Of a DNA stretch of 64,000 nucleotides, positions 24,418-34,259 are shown piece by piece. The DNA comes from Spirodela intermedia (taxonomy: Eukaryota > Streptophyta > Magnoliopsida > Alismatales > Araceae): the NCBI GenBank assembly GCA_902729315.2, contig LR746280.1:1663501-1727500 (forward strand). Reading direction: 5' to 3'. Positions within the stretch are counted from its first letter, which is position 1. The number at the start of each line of letters is the position of its first letter. Position numbers and translations under genes: made by a program. Below the pieces are notes generated by a model. It did no database searches and was not told the DNA's origin. It saw only the letters and a program-made list of their open reading frames with translations.

Positions 24418-25089
24418 TCACCGGAGCAAGCCCAGGAAGGCCAGGCCAGTCCCCAGGAAGACTCCCCAGGCGACCCTCCTCCCCCTGCAGCTTGCCGACG
24501 CAGACAGCGACGCCGGCGACGGCGCACCTGGCGCGGGGGCCTTCCCTCCTACCAGCTCTGTCGGGATCAGGACGGCGTCGATGGGGAAGATGGCGAGGGG
24601 GAACTTGTCGTAGAGGCCGGTGTTCACCGGCGTGTTCACCGCTCCGGTGGAAACGTTTGCCTGGTTGTTGCCGCTGGTGATGTTTAGGGTATATAAGGAG
24701 GCCAGCGTCTGGACGGGGTTGCTGGCGGTGGGGAGCAACTCGAAGCTGTAGTACCTGCCCACTACATGGAGCATCAGCAGCTGCGTCTGTTCTTCTGACG
24801 AGAGCTTGTTGAGGGCACCGGTGGGGAGCTTGTTGAAGGCTTTGTCGGTGGGGGCGAAGATAGTGAGCCCATCAGGCGAGATTTGCAACTGGTTCGCGAT
24901 GCCGTCGACGAGGTGTTTATCCTTCAGCAGCTTGAGGAGCTTGCTGTACTGGCGACCGCCCTCCAAGATGGCCACTGGGTCGGGATTCGCCGCCGGCTCC
25001 GGCGACGCCGCTGGCGTCACTTGCGCCTCGAGGAGGAAGGGGAGAGCCAGTAGGACCAGCGCGCACAGCAGAGGAGACGGCAGAGACAT
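24418..25089 (-). CDS. Fasciclin-like arabinogalactan protein (copy 2)
   Basis: Intronless, 223 residues, clearly a paralogue of copy 1. It has a signal peptide (MSLPSPLLCALVLLALPFLL), an SPEPAANPDP linker, one FAS1 domain with GLTIFAPTDKAF and LLMLHVVGRYY, a Pro/Ala/Ser linker (KAPAPGAPSPASLSASA) and a C-terminal hydrophobic GPI-signal tail. Against copy 1 it carries a few extra residues (QISPD) before the H1 block and has NIT and NVS but lacks the NGT and NYT sites. The frame is intact and differences from copy 1 look like ordinary substitutions, so both genes are probably expressed. Likely role: cell-wall/plasma-membrane glycoprotein in wall assembly. MMS21, its divergent partner in unit 1, is missing here. 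Confidence 0.92.
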   Translation of the reverse strand: MSLPSPLLCALVLLALPFLLEAQVTPAASPEPAANPDPVAILEGGRQYSKLLKLLKDKHLVDGIANQLQISPDGLTIFAPTDKAFNKLPTGALNKLSSEEQTQLLMLHVVGRYYSFELLPTASNPVQTLASLYTLNITSGNNQANVSTGAVNTPVNTGLYDKFPLAIFPIDAVLIPTELVGGKAPAPGAPSPASLSASASCRGRRVAWGVFLGTGLAFLGLLR

Positions 25090-25185
25090 GGCGGCGCCGC
25101 CGGTTGTTGGGAAGCGGCGACGGGGAGGGACGGTCGTCGGAGAGTGAGGGGGAGATAGGGGCTCACCGACGGCCTCCTACCATCT

Positions 25186-25193
25186 ATATATAA
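25186..25193 (-). promoter_or_regulatory. TATA box of FLA copy 2
   Basis: TATATATA-type sequence on the minus strand about 100 bp upstream of the start codon, the same relative position as in copy 1. Confidence 0.55.
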
Positions 25194-25754
25194 AATTTTA
25201 ACCATTTAAGTAATATTGAAATAAATCGATGCCCGGGGTTCCTGGCCCTTTTGATCACATTCCACGTCAGAAAAAAGCGAATGAAGAGGTATATTATTCA
25301 CTAAAGACTAAAAAAATGACATTTTGAGACCTAAGAAACCCGTTTCTCGCCAGGTTCTCGAAGGATAACATCACCCGATAACACGTCCTTTCTCTCTCTC
25401 TGTCTCTCTCCTCTGTGATGCCAGGACGAAAACAGATCGACCACTATCGGGGACAACCTGTCATCACATGGGATTAGCGTGGCGGTCAACGTCGAACGTG
25501 GACAGCCTCCCTACCCAGGAGCGTGGAGAGGAGTCTGAGCTCTGGGAGACGGCCCAATAGGCCCTTTATTTCCAGGGTTCTGGGCCCTGTACAGTTCTTT
25601 CGAGTCCCGGCCCCAGACCGGCCCTGTCCTGGTCCTCGTACCCCCAATTCTAGTCCCTGGCTAATAACGATTTAATAACTTCATGATGTTCTGATAAAAT
25701 CTATTTAATTTTTTTCAACGGTAATAATTATATTTTTGGGATAGTAATGGGCCG

Positions 25755-26680
25755 GACAGAAACTCTAGTTGGCCTTTATTTGGGATTGGGATTGAAAATG
25801 AGACATCTTGACATTTTCTTCAAGTCCAGCCCACAATTCAGAGTTTCCGCGCATTAATCTATTTTTGGTAGTTACATGCACTCATCATCATAACTTTGCA
25901 TAGATTCTTAAAAATAAATAAATAATATATAATATTAAATGATACTAAGTCAATGATACTCTATAACCTGATCCTTATCCCATTCTTAATACTAGGAACT
26001 TCTTTTCCACTCATTCTGAGGATTTTTTTTTGCATCATTGGAGGAAGTTACAGGCACATATTTACTGTTTTTAGTGTTAGGGTGGAGGAGAGGATATGTA
26101 CAAAACTAGGATAACTCATAAGAAATGCATGATGTTTATTAGTAGATACCTGGAGGCATCTAACTTAAATAAATTTATGGTGTAGGCCTGACTAAATGCT
26201 TTTAATTGTTCAATTTCAGTTATGTCATACTCAATTGCCAGTCATGAGTATAAGATGGGAAAATTCACATCATCAAAGGACAAGTTTAGAGCAATAGTAA
26301 ATTTTATTTAAGTTGGTGACATTGAGTTATGTCTTGGCATTCAATAATAGATTGAATTTCTTTTAAGTTATTGAAAGAGTGGGGTGGACACATCTAAAAG
26401 AAAAAAATATAGATGTTAGAAAGTAAAATAGTTGATGAAGTTATCATGACAAGAAATTATGCGGTGATCATTTTAGCAGAAGTGAGGAATGATGCTCTAA
26501 ACTAGAGCCAATGGTATGAGATCAGCATGAAATCATTGAGGTAAATGATAGTGATTTTCAATAGCTTACAAGTCATGCATTGATAGTAGGGTATTGTGTG
26601 TCATGCAACTCGAAGAAGAGACAAAAGAGGAAGAGCATTTCAATAGCTGTCAGAAATGACTCAATTGTGATGAGGCTATC
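25755..26680 (+). pseudogene. Relic of MMS21 flank and intron 4, exons deleted
   Basis: The words ATGGGCCGGACAGAAACT match the MMS21 leader region at 7,975. About 80 bases later the sequence jumps to CAGAGTTTCCGCGCATTAAT, which matches intron 4 at 8,832. Intron-4 similarity then continues to about 26,520, with fading matches beyond. Exons 1-4 are therefore absent and no coding sequence of MMS21 remains here. Confidence 0.75.
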
Positions 26681-28900
26681 ACATTATGGCATCACTCTTC
26701 CCCACACAGTTAGTCAAAATCCCTTTGATTGGATCAGGTCAAATTAAGAAAACATGATCATGAAGAAAAATAAAATTAAGTTCAAGAGAGTTGCCATAGT
26801 TCAAATGGATCTCAAGTAGGAATGGGTTCAAGAGTATTCCCTCACTCTACTAATCTAACCATTCAAGTTCTGAGTAACTACCCTTGCACCCTCCATGGGC
26901 TGTTATCTATATCGCCTTAGTTCAGCCTTTGATTATTATTCCATGAGTTTTTGGAGATTTTGCTTATGACACGAGTAGGTTTTGGTCGGCACCATATAAG
27001 TACACCCTTTGTTCAAATCTACTTTGCCCTCAATGTGAAAATTTATAAATCACCAAATGATGTGAAAATTTGCCCTCAATGTGAAGGTTGCTTCCAAAGA
27101 AGCTCAAACTTGGGTAGGCCTGCCCATTTTATGACAACTTTGGGTCCTATAAAAGTAGGCTAAATTACTTGGACAACCTCCTATTGCACCTTTTATTCCA
27201 ACTCTCAAATCAGGCTTAAAGAGAGGTGTTGAACATAGCCATTGGATCCTAGTGTGCTATATAACTACAAAATATTAAATACATAGTGAATTGAGGATGT
27301 GTCCAGAAAATCTACTCCATATATTGACAGGCTCATTTGATTGAGAATTTTATTTGCCCTAAAAAAATGTGGCACTAACTTCTCATTTGGCTTATGAGCC
27401 CTTGACTTCATTCTATATAGTGAGAGACAAATAAACCATCTATTTCTTGAAATTGAAGATCTCTACAATGTTGATTGACTTTTCTCTTTATGATGATTTG
27501 AACACATCTCAGTCTATCCTTGAGGATATATAACATCTGATCTATATCCATCAAATATTGATCCATAACAAAAAGAAGTGATAGATACATTCCATATCAA
27601 AATATGATGGAAGAATTTCAGCAATAGACCAAATTAAATAGAATGGTATATAGAAAAGAGTGGAAAACCATATTGTAGCAGAATTTCACCCAATGTAACC
27701 ACTAGCTCTAATAATTGACTTTTTCAGAAGTAAAACATCACAAATAACTTCCAAGATACCTATTGACAACTTCGGGCAACTTATCTATGTGTGGATGATG
27801 CGACATACTCATTTTCAATTCAACCTCATATTCACAAAAAAGGTTTGTGAAGAGGATGTTGTGATCAAAGATTATTAATTTCCAAAATTCATGAGGTCTA
27901 ACCACTGCTTTAGTAAAGATAACTGCAACTTATGCCAAAAGCCTTAGATTGTGTTAAATCTTGATGGAATCCATTACTAGGTATTTTCAAATATATAATG
28001 GTACTGGTAATAGTTGAAAAAAAATTGCCAGGCCAAGAGAAGAAGATTTGTGATGTTGTCATAGTTTGTATTTGTTGAGTGAATGTGCTCTTTATTCTCT
28101 AATAACTTGGTGAATTAATGTTCATACTTCCCAAAGAGCATGGAGATGATCTTTGGCTAGTAGCAAAGTATTCATAATCTCTAACAAGTGTATATATGTA
28201 GTCTTGAATTTTCAGTTTTTGACCTTTCAGGTATGTTTGGTCCATAATACCTTCAGAGATCTTAGATAGAAAAGTAAATAGTTGTTCAAGTTCTTCTCTA
28301 TAGGTTGTTATAGATCCCTCTTGGTTGATGTTAAGAAATCTCTGATGTGTTCCTAGAATAGGATGTGCAAGGGTCTTCTCAAGCCAAAATTTTAAGTCAT
28401 GCTAATTCTTGAAAGGATGTCTTCCATCTATAGATACCACTACCTACGTCTAGGCACATCATGATCATTTATACTCTTTGTTCTTTCAGTATCTTGTTGA
28501 GCTTAATATAATGCTTCGTGCATCAAATTAATTTATCTGGATTTCCTCCTTTATAGGTGTGAGTTCGACACACTTGGTAGTCTAATTTGACTCTTGAGTT
28601 TGCTTTTGAGTTGGCATGAGACGAGGCTTCTCTTGATTTGGGATTCATCCTCTCTTATTGATTAATCTTGGACCATATCAAATGTACAACCAATTGTTAC
28701 ATCTTTCTTTTCTTCGGTTGGAAATATGTCTCCAAAGAAAAATTCGAATTCATCAAACTTTTTATCCATATGTTGGAGTTATTGAAAGAAACAAGACAAT
28801 CCTACTCGACTTCTGCACCTCCTCTGTGTGCATCACTCCTCTCAGAAACTTTTTGCATCAACCTCCAGTCCTTCTAGTCTAGTTTCAATGATCCTTTCAT
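26680..28900 (-). mobile_element. Decayed Ty3/gypsy fragment inside duplication unit 2
   Basis: On the minus strand, 27,920-27,840 reads like KAVVRPHEFWKLIIFDHNIL, matching the integrase core block around HGFPKSIVSDRD. The frame at 27,590-27,408 (ILKDRLRCVQIIIKRKVNQH) resembles the integrase C-terminal region with its LK..L...Q..MK...D pattern. It occupies the place where MMS21 exons 5-7 should be. Stops are frequent and no LTRs were paired. Confidence 0.65.
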
Positions 28901-29214
28901 CCCTATTTAGAGGTATCAGGTTGTCCAACTTGAAAATTAATAAGCATCGAATATAGTTAATGATTTCCATTTACTGTAATCACAAGTTTAATTGTATATG
29001 AACCATTTTAGGGTTATATGTGCACATGTAGCCCAGGACAAAGTATCCAGTTTAGAGCATCTTCTCCGTTTAATCAATTGTTTAATTTTGTTTTATCTTA
29101 GATGGAACTATTTTAATGCAAATATGCAGGCATAGCCATGGATGGAGATTGTGACATTGGGAACGGGTATATTTCTTCTCGCATGTCGATATGCTTATTA
29201 TATGGTAATTTGGT

Positions 29215-30830
29215 GTGAGCTCCCTGCAAACCAGCTGAATTATTGAGGTTATTTGGTTTTCAGAGAGAGGAGAGATTGATGTAGAAAGGGACGACGCCTC
29301 CTCTCTCTCTCTCTCCATTCCAGCGACAGTGGAGACAGTTGGACTTTGGTTTCCGTAATTTTAATCAATGTATGATTTTTTTCAAAAAAAATTAATTTCT
29401 CTGACGATGCCGCCCCGCCCCCGCCATTCTCTCTTCTCTCTGTCTCCCTCTCCATTCCGGCGACAGTGGCGACGAGGAAGAGAGGGCGATGGGAAGAGAA
29501 AAGGTCAGCAGAATCAGCCCTCCATTAAGAACGGTAGACAGAGGAAAAGTCGATGGAAAGATGACCGACAGCCAACATTGACTCTGGAGATGAACCATGA
29601 GGGAGAGAGGAGGAGAGAGAAGGGGTCAACAAAGATATGGCCGTTGCAACAGTGCCGGATTATGAGGGTTTAATTCATTCTTTTTCATGGAAAAATTTAC
29701 ATTAATTCGAGTCAACTATATTCGTGGACTAAAATAAAAATTACACGACATGTTTCAAGGACCTCGCCAGCGGTCCAAGTTATAAATCAAGTATCTTATC
29801 AACGATTCGGTTGACTTGCAGGATTTAACCGCCAAATAATTACAGATAATGCTCTCGAGAGGGAGTTCATGATCATTATTCTGGCTGTCAAGGGTATTTA
29901 ATGAAGAATTAGCCGATGTCGCCGCCCGCTGCTCCCGTCTCGCCTATAGCATTCAATGCAGGAGCACATCTGGGAGGCGCACAAGAGGGCTCCGCCGATG
30001 GGAGAGAAACAGTTGGGATGTCACCGTCTGCCCCCATTTCTCCGAGATCGTGAGAGCTGACTTTGAGGGTGCATTGAAGACAGCCCACCCCGTAGACTCC
30101 GGGGGGATCGACCACAAGGTGGCCGCCGTTGACTAGCGTTACGGCCTTCCACACAGCAGAAGGCCCTACTTGATGTGGGAGAAGCATCCTGCCCGTCTGC
30201 TCACTTTTCGTTCCTCTCTCTCTCTCCATGATGACGTCGGCTCTGGCAAGAACAGGTGTTCCACTCTGTCGACGACTCACAAGAATAAGACGTTTATTTT
30301 TAATCTCCTTAGTCCGCGAACCCGTCTATTTGTCGGTATTCCCTTAGAACTTGACGAGTTACGTCTTTACCGCAAGAACCCAGCATCACGTTAGTTGTCA
30401 TCAGGTTAGGCATCACGTTAGTTGTCATCCAGCCCCGGCATCATCTGATCTTCACGTCGACTCTCTACACTCTTAGAACCACCTCGTATCGGTGTCCATT
30501 CGAGGTGGAAGGGGAAGCGCACTGTTGTGTGATTGAATTTTCTTTCACAATTTACAGGTATTTAATGGACCAATTCTGATGGCTATTTTGAGTGTAACTG
30601 GCGCTTTAAAGGGGCCATTAGTCCGAATAGTCTATTTTACAGAGACTGAAAAGGGCATATTTATAGTATACGATGGATTATAGAAATGAAATATATATAC
30701 ATATATTTATATGAAATTAAAAAAAAGGAAAAAAATGAACTGAAATTTAACTCTGACCATCCTCAAGGAACTCGAGAGTTCCCATCATTGGACAACCAAG
30801 AGGAAGCCCTGAGAGATCCATAGACTGCCG
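29215..30830. other. Intergenic DNA with an unexplained GC-richer islet
   Basis: Short GA/CT tracts lie near 29,300 and 29,430-29,640. A GC-richer islet at about 29,910-30,480 has open frames on the minus strand (up to 123 codons) but no domain that I recognise. A direct repeat of GCATCACGTTAGTTGTCATC lies at 30,383-30,430. The last 250 bases are AT-rich and lead to the 3' end of MLO. Confidence 0.4.
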
Positions 30831-30835
30831 GGCTT

Positions 30836-33800
30836 CTAGGGTCGTCCAGCAACGTCCCACAACGGAGGACGGTTGCCTCTACAACCAGGGTGGCGCCACA
30901 TCCCGAAGGATATCTCCCCATCGTATGTCTCTCTGTACACTTCCAGCCTCGACGACGCTGCTGCGTCGGGCTCCGCCGGTGTGATCTCTCCGGCCGGCGG
31001 CGGCGCCTCCACTGTCTCCGCCGGCATCCGCTCAAACAGGGGAGGAATATCTGATGAGGGTGGAGTTTGCTGGTCTTCCTCTTCTGCGGTTATCTCCATT
31101 GATGGTTCCTCTGGTTTCCCTGGTTTCCCTGGTTCCCCTGGATCAGTCGACGTCTCTGAGATGGACAACGAGCGGCCTGCTGGCGGGGGAGGAGACGCCT
31201 CCGGCTCATCCGTCGTCTCCTTGGATCGGAAATACGGCGACGGAGAAGAGGTGGACGACGACACCGACTCGGGCTCTGCGGGGTAGAAGCTCCCGGAGTT
31301 CTGCCCGGTCATCACAAGGTTCCTCCTCTTGGCTGCCCTCCGCCAGTTCCTGAGACCCTTCACGACTTCTTCGGTGAAGATCGTGTCCGTCTTTGAAGAG
31401 CCCACCTGTTTTGATCCGCATTGGTTTTGATGATCAGAAATATGATTTCTGCGACTCCTGCGATGGTGCCGGGGGATATAATTCTTCGGTGGGTTACCCG
31501 GGAGACAAGCGCGTAGAGAGGGAGAGTCACGTAGGCACAGAGGATCTGGACCAACCCTCCGACCCCCATGCTGAGGGCAATGTCCTCCGTCTTCCGGTGG
31601 TAGCAGGAAGGGAACCCAAACTTGTACTGTTGAACAGAAAAAGGAGTTTGGTTGGTTTTTTGGGAGGGAGAGACTGTGAAAGAAGATGGAGGGATCATAG
31701 AATCCGTACCCATGTCCAGACAAAGACGGCTAGCTGGAAGGCGTTCTGCATCCAAACCCACACAAAAAACAAATCAAGAAATGAATACAAAATCGATTCT
31801 TTAATGTTACAAGTAATAACTTAATACTTGCCCTAAATTCAGATCCGTATAACAAAGTTTTACCTCTCTCTCTCTATATATATATTTACATCTAAATATA
31901 TCGTGTATCCAAACCCACGATTGAATCGATGCTTGTGTTTATGGATATGGTCGGTATACCTGGAACATTATGAAATGGATAGTGTGCAGGATCCAACGGG
32001 GTTTGCGGAACCAGAAAAGGCTGTCGTTGGGTCTCACCCAGAACGTTCCGGGGAGGACAGAATCATCGGAGCTGCTCTCCAGGCAGAGCCTCGTAATGGT
32101 TAGCTCCAGCTTCGTGCCTACGATCAAAAGGATCTGCAAGTAGAGTTGGCCGTTCATCCCTCAGCAGAGAGCTTCTCTCTTCGCAGAGCTGTGTAGCCAA
32201 CAGAGTTCGAAGGTCTCACCATTAGAGGAAGGATCGGCAACCAGAAGTGGCTGTAGAACCCTGCATCACAACCGAACAATAGAAAAAATAATGAGAGATT
32301 GGTGAATATTGGGTGAGAGATTTCTGCGAAGACTACGACGACCCTAGTTCGAGGAGTCTCTCTCATCTTTAACCCTTCAAATGGCTATTGCTATACACAG
32401 AGGTACCACCAGATCTCCATTAATACCCCCCGCCCTCCCCCTCTTCGGAGTAGAAGTATTCCTTCAGGGCTGAAACGGTCAAAAGTATAATTTATTAGTG
32501 CCATACCGTGTGCATTTGAAAATATAAATAGGATGGCGTACGTCCAGCTCCAGTGACTGCAAAAGATGAAAATTTCGTGGAAAAAGTCAGAGTTATGGTC
32601 CTGGACTTCAAAGTCCAGATTAATGAAGAAGAGATCTTCCGCCGCCTTAAATAATGTGATGGCAGGAAACAGATTAAGAGAGATGACCTGATTCCAGCCA
32701 CGTCCGAGAAGTCATGATCTAACGATTTCCTCAGAAACTTGCGGAAGTCAAACCTTTGATTTTGAGGGAAATGGGTCTACAGGAGACGCAAAAGAATTAA
32801 AAGTTTAGGAAAAGACGCCTTTCAAACGTGAAAACTTCCCCGGATCCGCAGCTCACCATGATGAATCCATGGCGGAGAGCGAGGTAGTCGGCTTTTGAGA
32901 CCGAGTTCCCGAACTGGCGAAGAAAACAGCCCTGCGAGGAAGAACATATGGATTGTCCGTTAGCCATATAGTAGATGTATATTATCATCTTAGGGATCAT
33001 CGAGATAATCAGATGGGGTGTAGGAGGGGAGTCAACGGACGATCCAGAGAAGCTTCCGATGGTCCCTCCAGAACTGCAGATGGCGTCTCCCGAAGGATGT
33101 CTCCCGAGCCAGCGTGAATCTCCTGGGATCTACACGATTCGGACGAAGTGACCACATCAATGAAGAAGATATTAAATCATAGGGAGATTAAGAGACAGCA
33201 TTTGTCAAATTTACCCGTGGACAGCTGGTAGTCCAGAGTTTGAGTCTCCTCTTCCCACGACTCCCATTTCTTCATCTACGAAGATTTTTCCGGCTCGTCA
33301 ATCTGACTTCCCAAACGGAGAAATTTTCTCTCTCGTCAGTTCAGGGTAGAGAGATTACCTTGGCCATCATCAGCCCGAAGGTGAGGAGGGAGGTGAGAAC
33401 ATGAGACGCGGCCAGCATGAATATCAGCAACAGCAGCTGGTCGGTGCCTCTGGTTGACAAGAGAGGCACCCTTCCCTATTCATCGGCAAATTTCTATTGA
33501 GAGAAAGGAGAGCGATCTTGGACGAACTGAAAGGTATTTTTGGAAGGCAAATCGATCACCTCTGGGCATGAATTATCCTTCGGTGAGTCGCTGGAGGAAT
33601 CGAATTCCTCGCAAGGGAGGAAGGACTCGGCTACGCCCTCGGGAATGCAGATCTTCGAGATAGGTTGCTGGGCAACGTTGAGCACGAGGGACATGAAACC
33701 GAAGCTCCTCAGTTCTTCTCTCCGGATGACAGCAGATCACATAAATTCAACTACGATTAGATTTAATGAATATATCACGAGAAATCCAAGCACGGAAGTC

Positions 33801-34116
33801 TGGCAAATGAAACCTATCGCAGCGGAGCTGTCAGTTGGCTTCACCTGCTTGTATGTGGTAGAGGGCCCGATTCAGCGTCTTCCTCTTTCTCCTCTCGAGG
33901 AACTGCAATAGTGGAGAGCGCAAGCGACAGTCTCAGTAGAGAGCGAGAGAGAGAGAGAGAGAGAGAGGGGGGGGAGAGGGGGGGACGTGAACCGCTGCGT
34001 ACCGCAGACAGGAGATGGAGAGCATGCTCTACGAGGATGGCGACGAGGATGAAGACGCAGCTGACGGCGGCGACAGCCCAAGTCGGCGTTGTTTCCAAGG
34101 AGCTCCCTCCCGCCAT
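30836..34116 (-). CDS. MLO-like seven-transmembrane protein, 14 exons
   Basis: MLO proteins are plasma-membrane seven-pass, calmodulin-binding proteins; some clades are powdery-mildew susceptibility factors. Exons in gene order: 34116-34003, 33902-33845, 33717-33560, 33475-33359, 33275-33215, 33129-33041, 32931-32857, 32776-32688, 32556-32507, 32260-32220, 32133-31960, 31745-31710, 31626-31498, 31405-30836. All phases fit, giving 586 residues. Family blocks: LETTPTWAVA and TM1 (about 12-32), QQPISKICIP, VPLLSTRGTDQLLLLIF, the RETSFGRRH block, CFLRQFGNSVSKADYLALRHG, FDFRKFLRKSLDHDFSDV, HWSWTYAILF, GFYSHFWLPILPLM, FWFRKPR, and YKFGFPSCYH before the last membrane span. The C-terminal tail has the calmodulin-binding segment VVKGLRNWRRAAKRRN (W418), a Pro/Gly/Glu-rich stretch and an EISFGMW block near the end. 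The subclade cannot be set by eye. Confidence 0.95.
33943..33990. repeat. (GA)n / G-rich tract in MLO intron 1
   Basis: A GA run passes into a G-rich run, within intron 1 and only a few bases from the exon 1 donor. On the transcribed strand it is a CT run inside the 100-bp intron. Confidence 0.9.
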
Positions 34117-34242
34117 CGCCTGCGTCCAGAGGATGAACGGGAGATAACGTTCTTCGAATCCGAGGCGATGAATTGGCAGCCAAAGGACGCATATAAACGC
34201 TCAGAGAGATCATAAGAGCGGGAAAGTTGGAAGAACGGGAGA

Positions 34243-34250
34243 TTTATAAA
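34243..34250 (-). promoter_or_regulatory. Probable TATA box of MLO
   Basis: TTTATAAA on the minus strand lies 127 bp upstream of the MLO start codon, a normal distance for a plant TATA box with a leader of roughly 100 bases. Confidence 0.5.
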
Positions 34251-34259
34251 GGCCGAACA

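Larger units (their letters stand above)
24200..29214. repeat. Segmental duplication, unit 2
   Basis: This is the direct second copy of 6,500-12,352. It keeps FLA and its 5' flank, but the segment matching MMS21 exons 1-4 (7,985-8,830 in unit 1) is reduced to about 80 bases here (25,755-25,838). The part holding exons 5-7 is replaced by a gypsy relic (about 26,680-28,900). MMS21 intron 4 and 3'-flank sequence survive on either side. Confidence 0.85.

Noticed and set aside
29909-30280. Minus-strand open frame of 123 codons as a gene
   Set aside because: No recognisable domain, no splice partners and no conserved wording; kept only as an unexplained islet.
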